Below are positions 56,542-64,000 of a stretch of 64,000 nucleotides of DNA, one piece after another (position 1 is the first letter of the stretch; each line of letters starts with the position of its first letter). The notes beneath the pieces were generated by a model. The model saw nothing but the letters and a program-made list of their open reading frames with translations. It did not search any database and was not told the origin of the DNA. The position numbers and the translations under genes are program-made. The stretch comes from Atherix ibis (Eukaryota > Arthropoda > Insecta > Diptera > Athericidae): positions 75,006,806 to 75,070,805 of the forward strand of contig OY282608.1 in assembly GCA_958298945.1 (NCBI GenBank), written 5' to 3'.

Positions 56542-58053
56542 GTTGGTTTGTTCGTTTGTTCGTTTGTTGGCTTGTTGGTTTGTTGGCTTGTTGGTTTGTT
56601 AGTTTGTTAGTTTGTTGTTTTGTTGGTTTGTTGGTTTATTTGTTTGTTGGTTTGTTGGTTTATTGGTTTGTTTGTTTGTTGGTTTGTTGGTTTGTTGGTT
56701 CGTTGGTTTGTTGGTTTGTTGGTTTGTTGGTTTGTTGGTTTGTTTGTTTGTTGGTTTGTTGGTTTGTTGGCTTGTTGGCTTGTTGTCTTGTTGGTTTGTT
56801 GGTTTGTTGGTTTGTTGGTTTGTTGGTTTGTTAGTTTATTTGTTTGTTGGTTTGTTGGCTTGTTGGTTTGTTGGTTTGTTGGCTTGTTGGTTTGTTGGTT
56901 TGTTCGTTTGTTGGTTTTTTGGTTTGTTGGTTTGTTGGTTTGTTGGTTTGTTGGTTTGTTGGTTTGTTGGTTTGTTGGTTTGTTGGTTTGTTGGTTTGTT
57001 GGTTTGTTGGTTTGTTGGTTTGTTGGTTTGTTGGTTTGTTGGTTTGTTGGATTGATTGTTTGTTGGCTTGTTGGCTTGTTGGTTTGTTGGTTTGTTGGTT
57101 TGTTGGTTTGTTGGTTTGTTGGTTTGTTGGCTTGTTAATTTGTTGGCTTGTTGGTTTGTTGGTTTGTTGGTTTGTTGGTTTGTTGGTTTGTTGTTTTGTT
57201 GGTTTGTTGGTTTGTTGGTTTGTTGGTTTGTTGGTTTGTTGGTTTGTTGGATTGTTGGTTTATTTGTTTATTTGTTTGTTGGTTTGTGAGTTTGTTGGTT
57301 TGTTGGTTTGTTCGTTTGTTCGTTTGTTGGCTTGTTGGTTTGTTGGCTTGTTGGTTTGTTAGTTTGTTAGTTTGTTGTTTTGTTGGTTTGTTGGTTTATT
57401 TGTTTGTTGGTTTGTTGGTTTATTGGTTTGTTTGTTTGTTGGTTTGTTGGTTTGTTGGTTCGTTGGTTTGTTGGTTTGTTGGTTTGTTGGTTTGTTGGTT
57501 TGTTTGTTTGTTGGTTTGTTGGTTTGTTGGCTTGTTGGCTTGTTGTCTTGTTGGTTTGTTGGTTTGTTGGTTTGTTGGTTTGTTGGTTTGTTAGTTTATT
57601 TGTTTGTTGGTTTGTTGGCTTGTTGGTTTGTTGGTTTGTTGGCTTGTTGGTTTGTTGGTTTGTTCGTTTGTTGGTTTTTTGGTTTGTTGGTTTGTTGGTT
57701 TGTTGGTTTGTTGGTTTGTTGGTTTGTTGGTTTGTTGGTTTGTTGGTTTGTTGGTTTGTTGGTTTGTTGGTTTGTTGGTTTGTTGGTTTGTTGGATTGAT
57801 TGTTTGTTGGCTTGTTGGCTTGTTGGTTTGTTGGTTTGTTGGTTTGTTGGTTTGTTGGTTTGTTGGTTTGTTGGCTTGTTAATTTGTTGGCTTGTTGGTT
57901 TGTTGGTTTGTTGGTTTGTTGGTTTGTTGGTTTGTTGTTTTGTTGGTTTGTTGGTTTGTTGGTTTGTTGGTTTGTTGGTTTGTTGGTTTGTTGGATTGTT
58001 GGTTTATTTGTTTATTTGTTTGTTGGTTTGTGAGTTTGTTGGTTTGTTGGTTT
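56542..58053 (+). repeat. 760-bp tandem duplication (right 4.6-kb copy)
   Basis: Same arrangement as at 51,941-53,460. GTCTTGTT occurs near 56785 and 57545, and GGATTGATTG near 57049 and 57793. The second copy is two units shorter at the end (offset 744 bp). Because both 4.6-kb copies carry this doubled segment, the 760-bp duplication happened first. Confidence 0.86.
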
Positions 58054-58065
58054 GTTGGTTTTTTG

Positions 58066-59925
58066 GTTTATTGGTTTGTTGGTTTGTTGTTCTTTTGGTT
58101 TGTTTGTTTGTTGGTTTGTTCGTTTGTTGGTTTGTTGGTTTGTTGGTTTGTTGGTTTGTTGGTTTGTTGGTTTGTTGGTTTGTTGGTTTGTTGGTTTGTT
58201 GGTTTGTTGGTTTTTTGGTTTTTTGGTTTGTTGGTTTGTTGGTTTGTTGGTTTTTTGGTTTGTTTGTTTGTTAGTTTGTTCGTTTGTTGGCTTGTTGGCT
58301 TGTTGGCTTGTTGGCTTGTTGGCTTGTTGGTTTGTTGGTACGTTGGTTTGTTGGCTTGTTGGTTTGTTGGTTTGTTGGTTTTTTTGGTTTGTTGGTTTGT
58401 TGGTTTGTTGTTCTGTTGGTTTGTTTGTTTGTTGGTTTGTTGGTTTGTTGGTTTGTTGGTTTGTTGGTTTGTTGGTTTGTTGGTTTGTTGGTTTGTTCGT
58501 TTGTTGGTTTATTGGCTTGTTGGTTTGTTGGTTTGTTGGATTGTTGGTTTATTTGTTTGTTGGTTTGTTTGTTTGTTGGGTTGTTCGTTTGTTGCTTTGT
58601 TAGTTACTTGGTTTGTTGGTTTGTTGGTTTGTTCGTTTGTTGGTTTGTTTGTTTGTTGGTTTGTTCGTTTTGTTGGTTTGTTGGTTTGTTGGTTTGTAGG
58701 TTTGTTGGTTTGTTGGTTTGTTGGTTTGTTTGATTTTTGGTTTGTTGGTTTGTTGGTTTGTTGGTTTGTTGGTTTGTTCGTTTCTTGGTTTGTTGGTTTG
58801 TTGGTTTGTTGGTTTGTTGGTTTATTGGTTTGTTGGTTTGTTGGTTTTTTAGTTTGTTGGTTTGTTGGTTTGCTCGTTTGTTGGTTTGCTGGTTTGTTGG
58901 TTTGTTGGGTTGTTGGTTTTAGTGGTTTGTTGGTTTGTTGGTTTGTTTGTTTGTTGGTTTGCTGGTTTGTTGGTTTGTTGGTTTGTTGGTTTGTGGTTTG
59001 TTGGTTTATTTGTTTATTTGTTTGTTGGTTGGTTGGTTTGTTGGATTGTTGGTTTGTTGGTTTGTTGGTTTGTTGGTTTGATGGTTTGTTGGTTTGTTGG
59101 CTTGATTGTTTGTTGGCTTGTTGGCTTGTTGGTTTGTTGGTTTGTTGGTTTGTTGGTTTGTTGGTTTGTTGGTTTGTTGGCTTGTTAATTTGTTGGCTTG
59201 TTGGTTTGTTGGTTTGTTGGTTTGTTGGTTTGTTGGTTTGTTGTTTTGTTGGTTTGTTGGTTTGTTGGTTTGTTGGTTTGCTCGTTTGTTGGTTTGCTGG
59301 TTTGTTGGTTTGTTGGTTTGTTGGTTTGTTGGTTTATTGGTTTGTTGGTTTGTTGGTTTTTTAGTTTGTTGGTTTGCTCGTTTGTTGGTTTGCTGGTTTG
59401 TTGGTTTGTTGGTTTGTCGGTTTGTTTGTTTGTTTGTTTGTTGGTTTGTTGGTTTGTTGGTTTGTTGGTTTGTTGGTTTGTTGGTTTTTTTGGTTTGTTG
59501 GTTTGTTGGTTTGTTGTTCTGTTGGTTTGTTTGTTTGTTGGTTTGTTGGTTTGTTGGTTTGTTGGTTTGTTGGTTTGTTGGTTTGTTGGTTTGTTGGTTT
59601 GTTCGTTTGTTGGTTTATTGGCTTGTTGGTTTGTTGGTTTGTTGGATTGTTGGTTTATTTGTTTGTTGGTTTGTTTGTTTGTTGGGTTGTTCGTTTGTTG
59701 CTTTGTTAGTTACTTGGTTTGTTGGTTTGTTGGTTTGTTCGTTTGTTGGTTTGTTTGTTTGTTGGTTTGTTCGTTTTGTTGGTTTGTTGGTTTGTTGGTT
59801 TGTAGGTTTGTTGGTTTGTTGGTTTGTTGGTTTGTTGGATTTTTGGTTTGTTGGTTTGTTGGTTTGTTGGTTTGTTGGTTTGTTCGTTTCTTGGTTTGTT
59901 GGTTTGTTGGTTTGTTGGTTTGTTG
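58066..59925 (+). repeat. 1,860-bp tandem duplication, left copy
   Basis: Line-by-line comparison with the next 1,860 bp shows only two base differences: a TGATTTTTGG word near 58731 (GGATTTTTGG near 60591) and GGATTGTT at 59044 (GGTTTGTT at 60904). Anchors are GTTCTTTTGG (near 58090 and 59950), GGTACGTTGG (58337 and 60197) and TTTTAGTGG (58917 and 60777). This is the most similar large pair I found in the window. Confidence 0.93.
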
Positions 59926-61785
59926 GTTTATTGGTTTGTTGGTTTGTTGTTCTTTTGGTTTGTTTGTTTGTTGGTTTGTTCGTTTGTTGGTTTGTTGGTT
60001 TGTTGGTTTGTTGGTTTGTTGGTTTGTTGGTTTGTTGGTTTGTTGGTTTGTTGGTTTGTTGGTTTGTTGGTTTTTTGGTTTTTTGGTTTGTTGGTTTGTT
60101 GGTTTGTTGGTTTTTTGGTTTGTTTGTTTGTTAGTTTGTTCGTTTGTTGGCTTGTTGGCTTGTTGGCTTGTTGGCTTGTTGGCTTGTTGGTTTGTTGGTA
60201 CGTTGGTTTGTTGGCTTGTTGGTTTGTTGGTTTGTTGGTTTTTTTGGTTTGTTGGTTTGTTGGTTTGTTGTTCTGTTGGTTTGTTTGTTTGTTGGTTTGT
60301 TGGTTTGTTGGTTTGTTGGTTTGTTGGTTTGTTGGTTTGTTGGTTTGTTGGTTTGTTCGTTTGTTGGTTTATTGGCTTGTTGGTTTGTTGGTTTGTTGGA
60401 TTGTTGGTTTATTTGTTTGTTGGTTTGTTTGTTTGTTGGGTTGTTCGTTTGTTGCTTTGTTAGTTACTTGGTTTGTTGGTTTGTTGGTTTGTTCGTTTGT
60501 TGGTTTGTTTGTTTGTTGGTTTGTTCGTTTTGTTGGTTTGTTGGTTTGTTGGTTTGTAGGTTTGTTGGTTTGTTGGTTTGTTGGTTTGTTGGATTTTTGG
60601 TTTGTTGGTTTGTTGGTTTGTTGGTTTGTTGGTTTGTTCGTTTCTTGGTTTGTTGGTTTGTTGGTTTGTTGGTTTGTTGGTTTATTGGTTTGTTGGTTTG
60701 TTGGTTTTTTAGTTTGTTGGTTTGTTGGTTTGCTCGTTTGTTGGTTTGCTGGTTTGTTGGTTTGTTGGGTTGTTGGTTTTAGTGGTTTGTTGGTTTGTTG
60801 GTTTGTTTGTTTGTTGGTTTGCTGGTTTGTTGGTTTGTTGGTTTGTTGGTTTGTGGTTTGTTGGTTTATTTGTTTATTTGTTTGTTGGTTGGTTGGTTTG
60901 TTGGTTTGTTGGTTTGTTGGTTTGTTGGTTTGTTGGTTTGATGGTTTGTTGGTTTGTTGGCTTGATTGTTTGTTGGCTTGTTGGCTTGTTGGTTTGTTGG
61001 TTTGTTGGTTTGTTGGTTTGTTGGTTTGTTGGTTTGTTGGCTTGTTAATTTGTTGGCTTGTTGGTTTGTTGGTTTGTTGGTTTGTTGGTTTGTTGGTTTG
61101 TTGTTTTGTTGGTTTGTTGGTTTGTTGGTTTGTTGGTTTGCTCGTTTGTTGGTTTGCTGGTTTGTTGGTTTGTTGGTTTGTTGGTTTGTTGGTTTATTGG
61201 TTTGTTGGTTTGTTGGTTTTTTAGTTTGTTGGTTTGCTCGTTTGTTGGTTTGCTGGTTTGTTGGTTTGTTGGTTTGTCGGTTTGTTTGTTTGTTTGTTTG
61301 TTGGTTTGTTGGTTTGTTGGTTTGTTGGTTTGTTGGTTTGTTGGTTTTTTTGGTTTGTTGGTTTGTTGGTTTGTTGTTCTGTTGGTTTGTTTGTTTGTTG
61401 GTTTGTTGGTTTGTTGGTTTGTTGGTTTGTTGGTTTGTTGGTTTGTTGGTTTGTTGGTTTGTTCGTTTGTTGGTTTATTGGCTTGTTGGTTTGTTGGTTT
61501 GTTGGATTGTTGGTTTATTTGTTTGTTGGTTTGTTTGTTTGTTGGGTTGTTCGTTTGTTGCTTTGTTAGTTACTTGGTTTGTTGGTTTGTTGGTTTGTTC
61601 GTTTGTTGGTTTGTTTGTTTGTTGGTTTGTTCGTTTTGTTGGTTTGTTGGTTTGTTGGTTTGTAGGTTTGTTGGTTTGTTGGTTTGTTGGTTTGTTGGAT
61701 TTTTGGTTTGTTGGTTTGTTGGTTTGTTGGTTTGTTGGTTTGTTCGTTTCTTGGTTTGTTGGTTTGTTGGTTTGTTGGTTTGTTG
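59926..61785 (+). repeat. 1,860-bp tandem duplication, right copy
   Basis: Right member, beginning inside the word GGTTTATTGGTTTGTTGG and ending at the same word near 61,785. After that point the sequence resumes as about 60,680, offset 1,106 bp, giving a partial third copy to about 62.2 kb (TTTTAGTGG at 61883). All three junctions share the same short word. Confidence 0.92.
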
Positions 61786-62200
61786 GTTTATTGGTTTGTT
61801 GGTTTGTTGGTTTTTTAGTTTGTTGGTTTGTTGGTTTGCTCGTTTGTTGGTTTGCTGGTTTGTTGGTTTGTTGGGTTGTTGGTTTTAGTGGTTTGTTGGT
61901 TTGTTGGTTTGTTTGTTTGTTGGTTTGCTGGTTTGTTGGTTTGTTGGTTTGTTGGTTTGTGGTTTGTTGGTTTATTTGTTTATTTGTTTGTTGGTTGGTT
62001 GGTTTGTTGGTTTGTTGGTTTGTTGGTTTGTTGGTTTGTTGGTTTGTTGGTTTGTTGGTTTGATGGTTTGTTGGTTTGTTGGCTTGATTGTTTGTTGGCT
62101 TGTTGGCTTGTTGGTTTGTTGGTTTGTTGGTTTGTTGGTTTGTTGGTTTGTTGGTTTGTTGGCTTGTTAATTTGTTGGCTTGTTGGTTTGTTGGTTTGTT
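61786..62200 (+). repeat. Partial third copy of the 1.86-kb unit
   Basis: Matches about 60,680-61,090 at an offset of 1,106 bp, increasing to 1,122 bp after extra 8-bp units near 62,010. TTTTAGTGG is at 61883, GGTTGGTTGG near 61991 and a GGCTTGATTG word near 62081. It then passes into the segment shared with 49.2-50.45 kb. Confidence 0.8.
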
Positions 62201-63460
62201 GGTTTGTTGGTTTGTTGGTTTGTTGTTTTGTTGGTTTGTTGGTTTGTTGGTTTGTTGGTTTGTTGGTTTGTTGGTTTGTTGGTTTGTTGTTTTGTTGGTT
62301 TGTTGGTTTGTTGGTTTGTTGGTTTGTTGGTTTGTTGGTTTGCTCGTTTGTTGGTTTGCTGGTTTGTTGGTTTGTTGGTTTGTTGGTTTGTTGGTTTATT
62401 GGTTTGTTGGTTTGTTGGTTTTTTAGTTTGTTGGTTTGCTCGTTTGTTGGTTTGCTGGTTTGTTGGTTTGTTGGTTTGTCGGTTTGTTTGTTTGTTTGTT
62501 TGTTGGTTTGTTGGTTTGTTGGTTTGTTGGTTTGTTGGTTTGTGGGTTTGTTGGTTTGTTGGTTTATTTGTTTATTTGTTTGTTGGTTTGTGGGTTTGTT
62601 GGTTTTTTGGTATATTGGTTTGTTGGCTTGTTGGTTTGTTGGTTTGTTGGTTTTTTGGTTTATTGGTTTGTTGGTTTGTTGTTCTTTTGGTTTGTTTGTT
62701 TGTTGGTTTGTTGGTTTGTTGGTTTGTTCGTTTGTTGGTTTGTTGGTTTGTTGGTTTGTTGGTTTGTTGGTTTGTTGGTTTGTTGGTTTGTTGGTTTGTT
62801 GGTTTGTTGGTTTGTTGGTTTTTTGGTTTTTTGGTTTGTTGGTTTGTTGGTTTGTTGGTTTTTTGGTTTGTTTGTTTGTTAGTTTGTTCGTTTGTTGGCT
62901 TGTTGGCTTGTTGGCTTGTTGGCTTGTTGGTTTGTTGGTACGTTGGTTTGTTGGCTTGTTGGTTTGTTGGTTTGTTGGTTTTTTTGGTTTGTTGGTTTGT
63001 TGGTTTGTTGTTCTGTTGGTTTGTTTGTTTGTTGGTTTGTTGGTTTGTAGGTTTGTTGGTTTGTTGGTTTGTTGGTTTGTTGGTTTGTTGGTTTGTTCGT
63101 TTGTTGGTTTATTGGCTTGTTGGTTTGTTGGTTTGTTGGTTTGTTGGTTTATTTGTTTGTTGGTTTGTTTGTTTGTTGGGTTGTTCGTTTGTTGCTTTGT
63201 TAGTTACTTGGTTTGTTTTTTTGTTGGTTTGTTCGTGTGTTGGTTTGCTTGTTTGTTGGTTTGTTCGTTTTGTTTGTTTGTTGGTTTGTAGGTTTGTTGG
63301 TTTGTTGGTTTGTTGGTTTGTTGGATTGTTGGTTTGTTGGTTTGTTGGTTTGTTGGTTTGTTTGTTTGTTGGTTTGTTCGTTTGTTGGTTTGTTGGTTTG
63401 TTGGTTTGTTGGTTTGTTGGTTTATTGGTTTGTTGGTTTGTTGGTTTTTTAGTTTGTTGG
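62200..63460 (+). repeat. Segment shared with 49.19-50.45 kb (right copy)
   Basis: Right partner of the 13.0-kb-offset pair. Private variants are GGTTTTTTGGTATATTGG near 62603 (GGTTTGTT before GGTATATT in the left copy), GTTTTTTTGTTGG near 63215, TTCGTGTGTTGG near 63232 and CGTTTTGTTTG near 63261. It ends near 63,460, where the GGTTTTAG segment is missing. Confidence 0.8.
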
Positions 63461-64000
63461 TTTGCTGGTTTGTTGGTTTGTTGGTTTGTTGGTTTGTGGT
63501 TTGTTGGTTTATTTGTTTATTTGTTTGTTGGTTTGTTGGTTTGTTGGTTTGTTGGTTTGTTGGTTTGTTGGTTTGTCGGTATGCTGTTTTGTTGGCTTGT
63601 TGGTTTGTTGGTTTGTTGGTTTTTTTGTTTGTTGGTTTGTTGGTTTGTTGTTCTGTTGGTTTGTTTGTTTGTTGGTTTGTTGATTTGTTGGTTTGTTGGT
63701 TTTTTGGTTCGTTGGCTTGTTTGTTTATTGGTTTTTTATTTTGTTGGTTTGTTCGTTTGTTCGTTTGTTGGCTTGTTGGTTTGTTGGCTTGTTGGTTTGT
63801 TAGTTTGTTAGTTTGTTGTTTTGTTGGTTTGTTTGTTTATTTGTTTGTTGGTTTGTTGGTTTATTGGTTTGTTTGTTTGTTGGTTTGTTGGTTCGTTGGT
63901 TTGTTGGTTTGTTGGTTTGTTGGTTTGTTGGTTTGTTTGTTTGTTGGTTTGTTGGTTTGTTGGCTTGTTGGCTTGTTGGCTTGTTGGTTTGTTGGTTTGT

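Larger units (their letters stand above)
55871..60263 (+). repeat. 4.6-kb segmental duplication, right copy
   Basis: Right member of the 4.6-kb pair. It includes the second instance of the 760-bp duplication (56,542-57,301 and 57,302-58,053). Its right part (from about 58,066) has itself been duplicated again as a 1,860-bp repeat. The left copy has a private GGCTTATTGG near 55573 where this one has GGCTTGTTGG near 60158. Confidence 0.85.
1..64000 (+). repeat. 8-bp satellite array, unit GGTTTGTT, spans whole window
   Basis: Every line of the window reads as head-to-tail copies of GGTTTGTT or a one- to three-base variant of it, always in the same orientation. The + strand is almost entirely T and G. 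C and A appear only in variant units such as GGCTTGTT, CGTTTGTT, AGTTTGTT, GATTTGTT and GGTTTATT. A few units are 7 bp (GGTTTGT, GGTTGTT) or 9 bp (GGTTTTAGT, CGTTTTGTT, GGTTTGTTT) and shift the register. I found no stretch of even 40 bp that cannot be parsed this way, so there is no gene, RNA gene or mobile element to annotate. I know of no named satellite family with this unit and do not assign one. The class (simple satellite DNA) is certain; the host species is not. Confidence 0.98.
46690..64000 (+). repeat. Family A' block with nested duplications
   Basis: A-type words return: TTATTCG, TGCTCGTTTG, GGTACGTTGG, CGTTTTGTTGG and GGTTTTAGTGG (TTTTAGTGG at 48231, 50505, 51650, 54324, 56251, 58917, 60777 and 61883). 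The GGTTACTTGGTTACTTGG landmark is absent; a single TTAGTTACTTGG word recurs instead (for example near 47916 and 54010). New features are GTTCTTTTGG and GGTTTTTTTGG. The block contains the 760-bp, 4.6-kb and 1.86-kb duplications listed separately. Confidence 0.85.

Noticed and set aside
1..64000. Many long forward open frames encoding L/V/C/W/F/G-rich hydrophobic proteins that look like multi-pass membrane proteins
   Set aside because: The same octapeptide cycle is read in all three frames of the same DNA, starts are mostly TTG, ends are set by random variant units, and there is no non-repetitive segment. They are repeat by-products.
1..64000. Telomere repeat
   Set aside because: The unit GGTTTGTT is not a known telomere unit such as TTAGGG, TTTAGGG, TTAGG or TTAGGC. 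Kilobase-scale higher-order structure and many ordered variants are typical of internal satellites. No chromosome end or subtelomeric gene is visible.
1..64000. CRISPR array
   Set aside because: There are no 21-37 bp direct repeats separated by unique spacers; the whole sequence is one continuous short repeat and no cas genes are present.
1..64000. Transposon, LTR or other mobile element
   Set aside because: No terminal inverted repeats, poly-A tails, target-site duplications or non-repeat coding sequence were seen. Larger duplicated blocks are made of the same 8-bp unit.
1..64000. Possible pure sequencing artefact (for example homopolymer-like noise)
   Set aside because: Ordered rare words recur at exact offsets (1,340, 4,601 and 1,860 bp) with shared private variants, which random error would not produce. 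Assembly duplication of some segments remains possible and is noted in the findings.
1..64000. An undescribed gene-based system (defence, biosynthesis, secretion)
   Set aside because: I looked on both strands and found no non-repeat DNA in which such genes could lie.

Overview
The whole 64 kb window is one uninterrupted tandem-repeat (satellite) array. The basic unit is 8 bp, GGTTTGTT on the + strand and AACAAACC on the - strand, repeated about eight thousand times in one orientation. Both window edges lie inside the array. I saw no unique flanking DNA, protein gene, RNA gene, transposon or inversion. Such an array points to eukaryotic nuclear DNA, for example pericentromeric or subtelomeric heterochromatin or a sex or B chromosome. 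The sequence does not identify the organism, and nothing in it looks bacterial, archaeal or viral.

Many long reading frames are open, but they are by-products of the repeat. The unit is 8 bp and contains no stop codon in any phase, so all three + frames read the same eight-residue cycle (LVCWFVGL) and the - frames read NKPTNQQT. Frames end only where a variant unit supplies TGA, TAG or TAA, and most begin at TTG. I annotate no CDS.

The information in the window is the order of variant units, which works as a barcode and reveals a layered structure. Common variants are GGCTTGTT, CGTTTGTT, AGTTTGTT, GATTTGTT, GGTTTATT, GGTTTTTT, TGTTTGTT, GGTTTGCT, GGATTGTT, GGTTACTT and GGTGTGTT. There are also rare 7- and 9-bp units. 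Layout: (A) 1 to about 24.0 kb, a higher-order repeat of about 3.0-3.3 kb marked by GGTTACTTGGTTACTTGG and GGTTTTAGTGG; (C) about 24.0-29.96 kb, a mosaic of A-type segments and other words with 216-bp, 464-bp and about 2.7-kb duplications; (B) about 29.96-46.69 kb, a different higher-order repeat (spacing 2.2-3.9 kb) marked by GGTTACCTGG, TTGGCCTTTTGG and GTTGTTGTGTTGG; (A') about 46.69-64.0 kb, A-type words again, rebuilt by nested duplications of 760 bp, 4.6 kb and 1.86 kb.

Shared private variants give a relative order for several duplications. Junctions fall inside short shared words, as expected for unequal exchange or template switching. Boundaries were read by eye from landmark words and are good to about 10-50 bp unless an exact landmark position is given.
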